Shown: positions 24,857-35,500, numbered from the stretch's first letter. The stretch is 54,808 nucleotides of DNA from an uncultured Clostridia bacterium (GCA_934281515.1 CAKQXG010000002.1:1-54808); one strand, 5' to 3'. Notes: generated by a model not told the origin, from the sequence alone. Numbers and translations: made by a program.

Positions 24857-26188
24857 TTACTTCAACGGAAAGAAAATGCTCAGCGTAAACACGCCGTTGT
24901 CCGTTTCTATCGACATTGTGCCGTCGTACTTGTCCACTATTGCCTGCACGCTACGCATGCCGTAACCATGGTAGTCGCTGTCGGATTTGGTCGTGGCAGG
25001 CAATCCGTCGGCGGCAAAGTTGACCTTGCCCACAAAGTAGTTGTCTATCTTGACCGAAACAAACCTTTTTACCGTGTGGACGTTTACGCCTATCACTCGC
25101 TTGTCCTCGTCCTCCACCTGCGACACCGCCTCGATACTGTTGTCCAGCACATTGCCGAACAGCGCATACAAGTCGCCTTCCTTGATACGGTTAAGTCCGC
25201 TTGCGTCCACCATACAACTAAGCTTGATGTTTTTGCTGTGGCACAACAGAGATTTTTCCGTCAGTATTATGTCCACAACTTCGTTGCCCGTCTTGACGGT
25301 GCTGTCGTAGATGTTGATCATGTCCTCGATTTCGGCAATGTACTGTTTGTCTATGCCGCCTGCCGTTGCAAATTGACGGATTTGATGTTTGAGGTCGTGG
25401 CACTTGATGTTGATAAGGTTTATGTTTTCTTTCTGCAGTGTGTACTGCCGTTGCGCCTGCCGCAATGCCTCCTGCATACGCTCGATCTCGATGTTCATAT
25501 CCTTGGTTTTGATCATGGTGTACTGTATGTAGAAAATCAAAAAGCAACACACCACGTTGTAGATCGCCACTACATAGTTGTACACTTCCACGCGCGGATC
25601 GTACACCACAATGGCGTTAAGCACAATATCCACAACAAACATCAGCGACACAAGCAGTAGAAATTTACCTTTAAGTTTAAGGTCGGCGGCATTTTTGAGC
25701 CACGGTCCCAGCAACAGGTAACTTGCCCAGTAAATAAGCAAAAAAATGCTTACGTATGCCAAAATTACGATCACGCTGCCTGCGTCGAAGGTGGAAAAGT
25801 CAAACCCTGTTTGCACGTACATAGAATGCAGGTCTATGTGCGCCACCGACGAAAACAAAATGGAGTTCAGACCGTAGGCAAGGTGCTGTATGGTGTACGC
25901 CGTCACTCCGCAAAAGAACGCTCTGTCCCACGTGATGTCAAATACAAACACAATGGCAAAAAACGTAACGGCAAACAGCACAAAAAACATTAACGAACTG
26001 TACCAACCCGTGACGGTAATTTTGCCGCCGACAGGATACAGAAACGCCACCAGATAACACGCCGCGATTGCCGCAAACACGCGCCAACCGAAGTTTTTGC
26101 GACGGGGCAAACGCACGGTAAACAACATTTCGGCGACGATAATCTCCGTCATAAACAGCAATTTGTATTGACTAAGCCCAAGCATCAT
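24857..26188 (-). CDS. AgrC-like sensor histidine kinase (GHKL ATPase)
   Basis: A 443-residue membrane kinase. The first 225 residues hold about six hydrophobic segments, the AgrC-type peptide- or signal-sensing region. A coiled linker (about 228-258) follows. The phosphoacceptor box is NIKCHDLKHQIRQF with His264. The ATP-binding domain has NVLDNSIEAV (346-355) and DYHGYGMRSV (405-414). It should phosphorylate the LytTR regulator encoded upstream; the genes overlap by four bases (ATGA). No agrB or recognisable agrD is beside it, so the ligand is unknown. There are two adjacent ATG codons at the start and I kept the first. Confidence 0.95.
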   Translation of the reverse strand: MMLGLSQYKLLFMTEIIVAEMLFTVRLPRRKNFGWRVFAAIAACYLVAFLYPVGGKITVTGWYSSLMFFVLFAVTFFAIVFVFDITWDRAFFCGVTAYTIQHLAYGLNSILFSSVAHIDLHSMYVQTGFDFSTFDAGSVIVILAYVSIFLLIYWASYLLLGPWLKNAADLKLKGKFLLLVSLMFVVDIVLNAIVVYDPRVEVYNYVVAIYNVVCCFLIFYIQYTMIKTKDMNIEIERMQEALRQAQRQYTLQKENINLINIKCHDLKHQIRQFATAGGIDKQYIAEIEDMINIYDSTVKTGNEVVDIILTEKSLLCHSKNIKLSCMVDASGLNRIKEGDLYALFGNVLDNSIEAVSQVEDEDKRVIGVNVHTVKRFVSVKIDNYFVGKVNFAADGLPATTKSDSDYHGYGMRSVQAIVDKYDGTMSIETDNGVFTLSIFFPLK

Positions 26189-26904
26189 ACCACACCGCCG
26201 CCTCCGCGCCCGAGAAATTTAGCGACCGCTTGCAAAAACTCCTTTTTGCGAGGCTTGCTTATAAGCAGTCTGTCGCCCGCAACTTCGACATAGTTGCCGT
26301 CTATGGCGTCGACATAGTTCAGGTTGACCAGATAACACTGATTGCACAGCGCAAACGGGTAGGCGGCAAGTTGCTCGGACACAGACTTTAACGTGCCGCT
26401 GCACTGTTGCACTTCGCGCCGCATGTGGAACAACAACACGTGACGTTCCACCTCCACGTACATAATCTCCTTGACGGACAGCACTCGCTTGCCCGCACGC
26501 TGACTGATTACTATCTCGCCGCCGCGCCGAGCCTGCAAGTTGTCATATATACGGTTGAGTTTCAACTCGAAATTGGCGTACGAGACGGGTTTGACGACAA
26601 AGTCGAAAGCGTCGACGGAGTAACCCTCGATGGCGTACTGCGCCAGATTGGTGACAAACACGATAAGCACCTTTTTGTCCACCTCGCGCAGGCGGTGTGC
26701 CGCAGTCATGCCGTCCATTTCCTTCAATTCTATGTCCATAAACGCCACGTCGAAATCGGGCGTATACTTGGTAAGGAATGTTTCGGCGTCGGCATAGCGC
26801 GTGACGGTAATATGCTCGTCGTGCTTGTCTGCCCAAGCCGAAAGATAATTTTTTATGCGAGCAACGACCGAATCGTCGTCTTCCACTATTACCGCTTTGA
26901 TCAT
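26185..26904 (-). CDS. LytTR-family response regulator
   Basis: A 239-residue cytoplasmic regulator. The receiver domain has the acidic pair EDD (8-10), phosphoacceptor Asp57 in AFMDIEL, Thr85 and Lys105. The LytTR DNA-binding domain covers about 128-235 (VLSVKEIMYVEVERHVLLFH, LCNQCYLVNLNYVDAI). The ATG at 26904 is chosen because the receiver strand MIKAVIVEDD starts there and AGAGGT lies upstream; an in-frame ATG eleven codons earlier would add a non-conserved tail. It is paired with the AgrC-like kinase. Its targets are not visible from the sequence; LytTR proteins bind paired direct repeats. Confidence 0.95.
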   Translation of the reverse strand: MIKAVIVEDDDSVVARIKNYLSAWADKHDEHITVTRYADAETFLTKYTPDFDVAFMDIELKEMDGMTAAHRLREVDKKVLIVFVTNLAQYAIEGYSVDAFDFVVKPVSYANFELKLNRIYDNLQARRGGEIVISQRAGKRVLSVKEIMYVEVERHVLLFHMRREVQQCSGTLKSVSEQLAAYPFALCNQCYLVNLNYVDAIDGNYVEVAGDRLLISKPRKKEFLQAVAKFLGRGGGGVV

Positions 26905-27012
26905 AAACGTTGACACCTCTTTGGTTAATTTGTGCATATGCCGCGCCTATATGCAAACACCGCTTGCGCGGACCGCCCCAAGCAACCGCGATGTTGCATT
27001 GTAAAATACAGC

Positions 27013-27165
27013 CTATTTTAAAGATTGTAACAAAATCGTGCCACCCAAACAACCTCTAGCGCACAAACTGATTGTGCCGTCGCATATTTTCAACAGGGTA
27101 GACAACGTAACCGCGAATTGCGCCGCCTTTGCGCAGATTCCCGCTTGTTGTCCGACGAAGTTCAT
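27013..27165 (-). CDS. Possible 50-residue Cys-containing peptide in the two-component leader
   Basis: An ATG at 27165 opens a 50-codon frame. It has four Cys (11, 28, 35, 39), hydrophobic stretches and a C-terminus ending CLGGTILLQSLK. It lies inside the 330-base leader between the strong promoter at 27240-27268 and the regulator gene, the place where a kinase-sensed peptide gene might sit. Against it, no ribosome site lies at proper spacing (the nearest GGAG is about 19 bases away), and no AgrD-type acidic tail is present. It may be fortuitous. Confidence 0.2.
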   Translation of the reverse strand: MNFVGQQAGICAKAAQFAVTLSTLLKICDGTISLCARGCLGGTILLQSLK

Positions 27166-27213
27166 TCAACTTGTCGAATTTCTCCGTGCAAAGCAAGATT
27201 TAATTTTTCTCTG

Positions 27214-27225
27214 CCCCCCCCCCCC
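27214..27225. repeat. Homopolymeric C12 tract
   Basis: Twelve consecutive C on the plus strand, which is G12 in the transcript from the promoter at 27240-27268, starting about ten bases after the predicted start of transcription. Such tracts are prone to slippage. The surrounding 533-base gap (26905-27437) otherwise holds the promoters, the operator-like repeats and the weak peptide ORF listed separately. Confidence 0.9.
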
Positions 27226-27239
27226 TAAAATCCCACTAT

Positions 27240-27268
27240 ATTGTACCGCGCCGCAAAGCGTTTGTCAA
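27240..27268 (-). promoter_or_regulatory. Strong sigma-A promoter reading toward the two-component genes
   Basis: Minus-strand TTGACA, 17-base spacer, TACAAT. The next intact gene downstream is the LytTR regulator, about 330 bases away, so the leader is unusually long. Confidence 0.8.
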
Positions 27269-27320
27269 TACACACTTATCCGTTGACCTGCCGAGAAATT
27301 GCCGTTTAATGCCGAAAAAT

Positions 27321-27381
27321 TTGCAATACACTGCAAAAACTTTCAATTTTTCAAAGTTTTTGCAATTGATTGCAAAAACTT
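27321..27381 (+). promoter_or_regulatory. Operator-like repeats upstream of the AAA ATPase gene
   Basis: Two related 22-base units at 27321-27342 and 27360-27381, 39 bases apart, both begin TTGCAAT and end TGCAAAAACTT. The second contains the perfect palindrome TTGCAAT-TG-ATTGCAA. An additional inverted repeat (TGCAAAAACTTT against AAAGTTTTTGCA) spans the units. They end two bases before the -35 box at 27383, a good position for a repressor. Confidence 0.6.
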
Positions 27382-27382
27382 G

Positions 27383-27411
27383 TTGTAAAACTCCGCAAAA
27401 AGTGCTACAAT
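27383..27411 (+). promoter_or_regulatory. Sigma-A promoter of the AAA ATPase gene
   Basis: TTGTAA (27383-27388), 17-base spacer, TACAAT (27406-27411). The leader would be only about 20 bases, with AAGGAG at 27423-27428. Confidence 0.75.
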
Positions 27412-27437
27412 AGTTACAATACAAGGAGATTTTGTCC

Positions 27438-28646
27438 ATGATACAACGCACAAACTACATTTCCCTACTGCGCAAATGGCAAAAACAACCGCTGATCAAG
27501 GTCGTTACCGGCATACGACGTTGCGGCAAGTCTACTTTGCTGAAGATGTTTGCCGACCAACTTCGCGCCGACGGCGTTGCCGACCGACAAATAATTTATC
27601 TCAACTTCGAGGATTTGTCCAACGAACATCTAACCGACTACCGCGCCATGCACGACTACATCACACAACGGGTGTGCAACGACGCATACACCTACATATT
27701 TCTGGACGAGGTACAGTGCGTAAAGGATTTTCAACGGGCGGTGGACAGCTTGTACGTGCGAGACAATGTGGACATCTACATAACCGGTTCCAACGCCTAC
27801 ATGCTATCAGGCGACCTGGCAACATTGCTCAGCGGACGTTATGTTGAGATACTCATGTTGCCGTTTTCCTTTGCGGAGTACCGCCAACTTGACAGCAGCG
27901 TTTCGGACGACGAAGCCTTTGGACATTACCTGTCCACGGGCGGATTTCCGTACGTTGCCACGCTTGCCGACAAACAAATGTCCGACGCATACCTGGAAGG
28001 CATCTACAATACAATCGTCGTCAAAGATGTGGAGTACCGCCAAACGCGTAAACCCCTGCAATCGGCAACCGACGTAGCCCTGATACGCCTGCTTGCACGC
28101 TACCTTGCCGACGTGACAGGCAACCTTGTATCGGTAAAAAGCATTGCCGACTACCTGACAAGCAACGGACGTAAAGTATCGCCGCACACCATTGCCGACT
28201 ACATCGACGCGCTTGTCGAAGCCTTTGTTCTGTACCCTGCCGACAGATACGATGTATCGGGCAAGAAATTGCTAAAAACCAACAAAAAATACTACATTGT
28301 GGACACCGGTCTACGCCGTCATCTGGTAGGCAAACGCGGCTACGACATCGGTTGCGAGCTTGAAAACGTTGTGTACCTGCAACTACTACGCCTTGGTTAC
28401 AAAGTATTTGTAGGAAAGGTGGGAACCAAGGAGATTGACTTTGTTGCAAAACGAGGCGATGTGACGGAGTACTACCAGGTGTCGGCAAGCATAGTAGCCA
28501 AAGAGACCTTCGAACGAGAAACGTCATCGCTGCTTGCCGTTAAAGACAACTACCCCAAAACGATACTGACCCTTGACCGCTTTACCGAAGGCAACTACGG
28601 GGGGATTGTAGTAAAAAATGTCGTAGATTGGCTGTTGGATAAGTAA
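27438..28646 (+). CDS. AAA-type ATPase with DUF4143 domain
   Basis: A 402-residue protein from the ATG at 27438; an in-frame TTG two codons earlier is less likely given AAGGAG spacing. Walker A is GIRRCGKST (25-33) and Walker B YIFLDEVQ (86-93), with a sensor-like ITGSNA at 115-120. The C-terminal DUF4143 part (about 195-350) includes ENVVYLQLLRLGYKVFVG, KEIDFVAKRG and YYQVS, which resembles a PD-(D/E)xK-type nuclease core. The family is widespread and poorly understood; mobile-element or toxin-antitoxin-like roles have been suggested, and its biochemical activity is uncertain. It has its own promoter and operator-like repeats, and neighbours on either side are unrelated. Confidence 0.93.
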   Translation: MIQRTNYISLLRKWQKQPLIKVVTGIRRCGKSTLLKMFADQLRADGVADRQIIYLNFEDLSNEHLTDYRAMHDYITQRVCNDAYTYIFLDEVQCVKDFQRAVDSLYVRDNVDIYITGSNAYMLSGDLATLLSGRYVEILMLPFSFAEYRQLDSSVSDDEAFGHYLSTGGFPYVATLADKQMSDAYLEGIYNTIVVKDVEYRQTRKPLQSATDVALIRLLARYLADVTGNLVSVKSIADYLTSNGRKVSPHTIADYIDALVEAFVLYPADRYDVSGKKLLKTNKKYYIVDTGLRRHLVGKRGYDIGCELENVVYLQLLRLGYKVFVGKVGTKEIDFVAKRGDVTEYYQVSASIVAKETFERETSSLLAVKDNYPKTILTLDRFTEGNYGGIVVKNVVDWLLDK

Positions 28647-28665
28647 CTACAATTACAAAAATTTG

Positions 28666-28694
28666 TTGCAAAACGGCAAAAATTGCGCTATAAT
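28666..28694 (+). promoter_or_regulatory. Sigma-A promoter of the DUF1508 gene
   Basis: TTGCAA (28666-28671), 17-base spacer, TATAAT (28689-28694), starting 20 bases after the ATPase stop. Confidence 0.78.
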
Positions 28695-28707
28695 TAGTTT
28701 AGAAAGC

Positions 28708-28769
28708 AGCAACGGGACGGCAGACATCACATACGCACTTTGCGTTGCGTACCGCCGGTCGCCGTTGCT
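28708..28769 (+). promoter_or_regulatory. Leader hairpin upstream of the DUF1508 gene
   Basis: AGCAACGG (28708-28715) pairs with CCGTTGCT (28762-28769), with further partial GC pairing inside. The stem closes just before the AAAGGAG site at 28774-28780, so it could affect mRNA stability or ribosome access. Confidence 0.4.
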
Positions 28770-28788
28770 TTACAAAGGAGTTGCAAAC

Positions 28789-29184
28789 ATGGAATTGAAG
28801 GGCAGATTTGAGTGTTACAAAACGGCAAACGGGTACTTCAACTACAGACTGAAGGCACCCAACAACGAAACCCTTGCGGTTAGCGGCAGTACCGGCTACA
28901 GCACCGCAAGCAACTGCAAAACGGGCATCGAAGCCATGAAGAAATGGCTCAACAGCCCCATAGAGGATCAGACTCTCAAAAAGCCTACGCCCTTGGGTTA
29001 CCCCAAGTTTGAGCTATACCAGGACCGCGAAGGCAAGTTCCGCTACCGTCTGTTTGCCAGCAACGGAGAGCTTGTGGTGCGTTGCGAAAGCGGTTACGCC
29101 ACCAAAGACGCCTGCAAAAAGGGTATCGTAAGCCTTGCCAAGTGGGCAGACGGCGCCGAAGTTGTAAAGGTTGACAACAAATAG
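28789..29184 (+). CDS. Tandem DUF1508 (YegP-like) protein
   Basis: A 131-residue cytoplasmic protein from the ATG at 28789 with AAAGGAG eight bases upstream. It is made of two repeats (about 1-52 and 67-122), each with F-x-x-Y(K/Q)...(F)xYRL(K/F)A.N.E.(L/V).V....GY.(S/T)...C..GI..(M/L).KW. This is the DUF1508/YegP pattern found singly or in tandem in many bacteria, of unknown function and linked by some studies to stress or surface maintenance. Own promoter upstream and a strong hairpin just downstream make it a single-gene unit. Confidence 0.93.
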   Translation: MELKGRFECYKTANGYFNYRLKAPNNETLAVSGSTGYSTASNCKTGIEAMKKWLNSPIEDQTLKKPTPLGYPKFELYQDREGKFRYRLFASNGELVVRCESGYATKDACKKGIVSLAKWADGAEVVKVDNK

Positions 29185-29199
29185 TTTTGTGAGAGATTT

Positions 29200-29257
29200 A
29201 CGGGGAAAACCTTTTTAGACAAAAAGGTTTTCCCCGTACCCCTTTCCAAAAACTTTT
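29200..29257 (+). terminator. Dispersed hairpin repeat, copy B, acting as terminator of the DUF1508 gene
   Basis: A perfect 17-base stem (29200-29216 with 29221-29237; arm ACGGGGAAAACCTTTTT) with loop AGAC, followed by ACCCCTTTCCAAAAACTTTT. It lies 15 bases after the DUF1508 stop. The sequence repeats the plan of copy A at 24617-24682, so it is a repeat family member as well as a likely terminator. Confidence 0.75.
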
Positions 29258-29496
29258 AGTAAGGTACTCGGAAGTCGTTTGGCGCAGTCCAAATCGATTT
29301 GACGGCGTAAAAATTGTTCTACAGGGGTAGAAAAAATACGTAAGGGGCGGTAAAAGATAATTTTGCCGTGGAAGGTACGGCAAACTAACCGTAAAAACTT
29401 TGCGGATATACAGGCGAATTGACAAATACCGCATTGCGCTTTGGACAAATTTTGTCGCGAAATTCCACCACCGTTACCAAAATTTAGTTACAAAAG
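29258..29496. other. Intergenic stretch without recognisable content
   Basis: Between the repeat hairpin and the bidirectional terminator. Short minus-strand frames cross it and run into the hairpin, but they have no ribosome site and no family resemblance. I see no promoter, RNA gene or repeat here. Confidence 0.6.
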
Positions 29497-29530
29497 AAAA
29501 AGGACGAGAAAAATTTTCTCGTCCTTTTTT
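29497..29530. terminator. Bidirectional terminator of the 2118-residue lipoprotein gene
   Basis: Arms AAAAAGGACGAGAAAA and TTTTCTCGTCCTTTTT are perfectly complementary, with T runs in both directions. It lies 20 bases after the stop at 29550. Confidence 0.9.
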
Positions 29531-29549
29531 GTTGAGTTGTCAATAGATG

Positions 29550-32500
29550 TTACAAAGAGAAACCTTCACATGTATAAACAGTTCCTACTACAAGGTCATA
29601 TTCAGAAGTAAGGTTTGTATTAAGTCCCGGGCAACTCGCTACGGTCAATGTGTTTCCGGAAACCGTAAATGTTATTGTTTTTCCGACATTACCCAAATTT
29701 GCTCCCTGTGCCGTTACAGTAACTGTAAGTTCATTTCCTACAAGTACACCATTTGCAAATTCCACATAAAATCCGTATGAGCCAAATTCCATACGTCCTT
29801 CAATTCCGACAGCATCCGCAAATTGAATGGTTCTTGCAGTGTGAGTACCCATTACAAACTTGTAGTTTGCAAACACACTCTTGCCCAGCAGTTGCTTATT
29901 GTCAACATCAATGCCGTACGTCGTGCTACCGTCTGCCGTGTAGATTGTAATATTTGTTCCGCTTACTACGTAGGTTGCACTTTCTCCGGCATTGCCGTAA
30001 CCGTCAAGCACGATTGTACCTGCATCGTCGGGCAATGTGTACGTGCCTTGATAGCCGTCCTGAACCTTGGTATAGCTGCCTTCGCCAAGTTCCACAACAC
30101 GCATTGCGTTTGCCGCAATAAAGGTAATTTTGTTACCATCGGCAGTGTAAACAACCGATTGACCGCCGATTGCCAACGTGCCGTAGCCGTCAAGCTCGAT
30201 TGCGCCGTATTCACCCGTGTAGGTACCTGCTAAGCCGTCGGCAACAAGAATATTACCATTGTCGTAAGCATACAACAAGTTTCCGTTTGCTTCGGAAATA
30301 GTCATCTTTGTAGCCTTTGTAAGTTTAGTCACGTCGTTGTAAACCGTGCTACCCGATGAGAAAACAACGTCGTATATCACTTTCTCTTCGTAACAGAACA
30401 CCATCTTAGTCGTGCCGTCTTTGTACTCTACAGCTATCCACAAAGCGTAGTGAGATTTACCGGTTGCAGCGTTTTTGACACTCTTTACAGCAAATACGGA
30501 TGCTTTGCTTACACGGGCTTCATCAAAGCCGATCATGGTATCGTTATTTACACCTGTTTCGGATGAGGAATAACCATACCACACGATACCTGCAGCCTTG
30601 TTGAAGTAGATGTATCTTCCCAATACCATAAATCCATCGGCAATTGCCGCCTGTTCGTCGGTAAGAGTACCCGAAGTCAATCTACTTCCGCTGTACTTGC
30701 CTACAACATCGACTTTAAAGACTACGGTGCTTAATTTACTAATTTCGTAGCTCTCGCTCTTTCCATCTTCGTCCATATTCCAACCCTTGAAAGTACCATA
30801 AGACTCGGGAGCGCTAACCCACTTTGCAAAGAAGGTTGTGTTGCCTGTAAGTTTGTAACTTGTCGAAGCCTGTGCACCCCAGTTTTCACCGTCCTTAAGG
30901 AACCAACCTGCAAACGCCTTGCCTTCGTAGGTCAAAGCACTTGCATCGGGTATATCGCTGACATAATCGCCGACATACTTATTGTTTATACTTACTGCCG
31001 CGGTGCCTTGTCCGTTGTAGTCAAATATCAACTCCACTGCAGGATCGTACTTGGCGTAGTAGGTTTTGTTTTCCTTCAGTGTTACAGTGGTTTTTGCGGA
31101 TCCGCTAAACTCTGCGTTTTCGTACCAACCGCGGAACTTGTAACCTTCGATTGTCGGAGCGGTGTTAAGTTTTGTCGAAATATCATAAGGAATCGTTTGA
31201 TCGGCAAACACTCCTGCCAACTCGGCAAGGTCACCGAAATCGAACGACACGGTCACGTTGTAGGCTTCCATTGTGTACGCAGAACCGCTCAACGTAATCT
31301 TGTATGCTTGAGTATTGGTCATGGCAAGCAACGTGTAACCAGCTTCTTCGGCGGCTTTTGTATATGTGCCGCTGATATCGCCGACAGTAAAGTCGCCAAA
31401 GCCGTTAAGCGACAATGTTCCTTCACCAGTGTATTCGCCCATCAAACCGTCACTATTCAAAACCTTGTTGTTTGCAAGTTTGACAAATGCAATGCCGTCT
31501 TTGCTTACAACAACCGAACCCGACAAAGCATTTGCGAAAGTCTTTCCTTCGGGCAAAGTTACGTTTGCAACAATCTTGTTGTTGTACAGAAGCGCAGTCT
31601 TTACATCGCCGTTTGCGTAAGTTATTTGCATCAACGAAACGTAACTACCGCCGACAAAGTCACGACTTCCGCAATAATCGACGTTAGTAACGGTTCCTTC
31701 GAGGAAAGCAAGGTCGGTGTCGACGCCAACTCTTTTAGCATTGCCGCCGTTGTATTTTCTCCACATTGCGCCGAGTTCTTTGTTGAAGTAGTAGTAGGTG
31801 TCTTCCAATACCATGGAACCGTCCACAATTTGCATTTGTTCAGCTGTCAAGGTTCCCGTCTTTGAACTGTAGGCGAATGTGCCGTCCATATTAACGGTCA
31901 AAACGTCTTTCGTAAAACTCGACTGCGTGGAACCGCTTTTATTTCCGTACAAGTTCCAGCCTTTGTACACGCCTACCGATTTGGGCGCATCTGCCCACTT
32001 TGCATAGTAGGTTACGGAGTTTTGAAGAATGGTGTCGGCAGTTGCTTTTTCGCCCCAGTTTTCGCCGTCTTTAAGGAACCAACCGACAAACGATTGTCCG
32101 TCCTTTGTCAATTCGCTTGCATCGGGGATTACGTTGCCAATTGTATCGCCCTTAAATTTGTCGTTTATTACGACGTTTTCCGTGCCTTGTCCGTTGTAGT
32201 CAAATGTCAACGTCACTGCCGGATCGTACTTGGCGTAGACCGTTACGTCGGTGGTCAATTCGACGGATGTAATCTCGTTGCCAAAACCTGCCTCACTGTA
32301 CCAGCCGCGGAAAGTGTAGCCGTCTATCGTAGGCGCTATTTCTTCGGTCAGTTGATAGGTCGTGCCGTAAGCAAGGGTTGCGCTGTCTTTGGTTTGTCCT
32401 TCTACGCCGAGGTTGAAGGAAATGGTTACGTTCCATTCTTCCGCAGTGTAGGTACTGCCGTTCAACGTCACTTTGTAGGTCTTGTTTGCCGTCTTGGCAA

Positions 32501-35500
32501 GCAAGGTGTAGCCTGCGTCATTTGCCGCAATTGTGTAAGTCAACGCTTCGCCGCCGATAGTACCTGCGCCAAAACCGTTAATAACAAGGTTGCCAAGCGT
32601 TTCGTTGGTGTAGGTTCCGTCTTTGTAGTCGGGACTGTTTGGCGTGGTGATTGCAACGCCGTTGATAGTAAGGTTGGTCAACGCCACGAAACTTGCGGAG
32701 TTCAACATACTCTTCTTAAAATCAATCTGAACATGTTGTTCCGTTCCGTCGGAAGTTTTGCAGATAATTCCGACAAATTTTCTGCTTGTAATGCTGTCCT
32801 TAATTGTTTCGCTTTCGCGTTTTCCGTCTTTATAATATCTAAAATACAGTTCGTCCGAACCTGTCTTTACAAATGTCAGTTCGAACTCTACTTCCAACGG
32901 AGTGCCGCTCTTTGCAATAATCTCCAATTGAGCATGCGACGTTGCATATCCCGAACCGTTATTGGAACTCTTCCATGTTCCGCTTTCGGAATCATACACA
33001 AACGGATAGTTGCTTCCGCTACCCAGCTTGATTTCCCAACTTACGTCTTCGTTCCACTTGGCAACAAGGGTCATATTGCCACTGCAAACGTCGCTTTCGG
33101 TCAGCAACGCTTCTTCGGCGTCAACGATACCATTGCCGTTAGTGTCGATGTACCAAGCAACAAACGGACGTCCGGCGTTGTACTTGATATTAGCATTAGC
33201 CGTTGCGATGAGTTCGGCAATGTTGTCACCGTCGCCCATATACAAAGTTTTGTTGTCAATACCATGCCCGTACACAAGCGTAAGAGTTTTGAGAGGTGCC
33301 CACTTGGCGCGGATTGAAATAGAGCTGCCGCTTTCTTCAAGCAATACAAGATCTTCGCCCTCGACAAGCAACGATTCATCTTCTCCATCAACATAGTACC
33401 AACCGACAAACAACTTGGTGCCGTCTTTACTCTTGGTTTCATTGATTACATAGCCGGGCATTGCGGCAAGAATACTTTCGCCGACATTGACAAGGATCTC
33501 TCCGCTGTTACTTCCGTCGTCAAGATTGTAGAACGTCACCTTGGCAGGAGCAGCAAACAAAGCATAGTAAGTGTGGTCGCCTCCAGCTTGTTCAAGCGTA
33601 ATGGTCTCTACTCGTGTGTCTTCGTCAAACGTCGGAGTTGTGTACCAACCGAGGAATTTGTAACCTTCTTTTGTGGGCGTAGGCAAAGTAAATTCTACCT
33701 TGATGTTGACTGAGTCGCTTGTCTTGCCGTCGGGTAGTGTTCCTCCGTCGAGATCGTAGTTGATGGTAGTCATTACCTTTGTTTTGGTGTAGGTGTTGCC
33801 CTTAACCGTGACAAGGTAGTACTCCATACCGCCGTTGTCCAGCAGTACGTCAAACTCGTTGTCACTGCCTTCCACCTTGTTGTAAGTGCCGACAAGTTCG
33901 TAACCCAAACCCTTGACAGTGATGCCACCAACACCGTTGATGTACGCTTTTTCGCCGAGACCATCTGTGTAAATGCCTTCGTAACCGTCGCATACAACGT
34001 AGTCGGCTTTGCCGTCGGCGGAAACGACGCGCGCAAATGCGCCCACCTTGGTGCCGCTGGCGTCATTGACAATGACAACGGTGCTATCTGTGTAGTTGGC
34101 AATGGTCAACGCATTGCCTTCGAGGTCGACAAGAGTTGCGCCGAACACTACATTGTTTTCGTCGACAAAGAACATCGTGCTGCCGAGTTGCAAACAAACG
34201 GCTTTGTTACCGTAGAGCAAAAGGCTTGCGGCTTGCGCTTGCGTACCGGATACGGCAATTTGTTCGGTGCCTGCCACTGCGAAATAGTGACTTGCGGTCC
34301 TGCCGCTACCGCCCTTGTATATGTACAAGGCACTGCCGTCGGCGGAAACACAACCCCATGTGGTTTCTTCTTTGCCTACTGTTTCTTCGGTGTCCCAACC
34401 ATAGTCGTCGTAGCCCCAGCCGGCATTCGTTTTTTGTTTCCACGCAAAGGTTACGTTAAACTTGCCGGTAGAAGCATCATACCCACTGAATTGTACCTTT
34501 CCGTCTGTGTAGTAGTCAGCATCGCTTCTGTAGAATGTATCCGTAGACAATCCTGCTTCACCGACAACAAAACTGTATGTTATGTAGTATGATACGGAAT
34601 CGTTGTCGGGATCTTTGAAGTACTTACCGTTGATGTTGCCGTTGGCATTGCCGAAACTGACAAGCTGATAGGTCTTGCCTTCGTAGGGAGCAATGTGACG
34701 CGCGATTGCCACGTTGATTGTTTGTTCCGAACCGAACACCGTTGCCGTGTAGGCTTTGTTGCCTGCCGCGTCGTAGGTTGCGGGCGTTTCGGTCTTTGTC
34801 CACATCGGGTTGGTAAGCGCAGCTACTTCTTGTGTAAGTTCGGCATTGCACTTGCCGCATTTCACGTTGGCAACGCCTGCCGCCGTTTCGGTAGGTTCGG
34901 TTTCCCAACTGACAAATTGATACTCGCCGTGACCCGTTGCGGGAATTACTTCGTTGTCAAGCTTGGCATCGCAATACTCGCAGTGATGAGATTTGCTGCC
35001 GTTTTGCGTGCAGGTTGCAGGAGTGTCGATTGTCCAATCTGTCTCTGCTTTGTGCGCATTGGGGTCTACAGAAACAGTTTCCGTACGCGTGTGGTTGGAA
35101 TTATGTGCACAAGTATAGGTCTTGACGCCTGTGGCAGAGCAAGTTGCCGGCGTAGTGATTACGCCATCGTTCCACTCGTGTGCGTCGGGGTCTATTGCCA
35201 CCGATTCTGTCTTGGTGTGGTTGCTGTCATGCTTGCAGGTGAATGTTTTTACACCTTCGGCAGAACAAGTTGCAGGCGTGGTGATTGTGCCTTCGTCCCA
35301 GTCGTGCGCATTGGGGTCAATGGCGAGTGTAATAGTCGTGACTTCGTCACAACGTGAGCACTTTACCTTGTATTCGCCCTCGGCAATACATGTTGCCGCT
35401 TTACGACTGCCAGCCACTTCGGTACCATGTTCAAAGTCATGTCCGAGCGCTTCGCCTGTAGTAAAGGTTTCACCGCCGTGTTCCTTGCTCGACTCGCCGC

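Noticed and set aside
27013..27165. AgrD-type autoinducing peptide precursor for the AgrC-like kinase
   Set aside because: The small ORF has no amphipathic leader plus acidic tail of AgrD and there is no AgrB protease gene nearby. It is kept only as a doubtful ORF.
29198..29448. Overlapping minus-strand frames of 77-78 codons
   Set aside because: They start in non-coding sequence and end inside the hairpin repeat, without ribosome site or domain.
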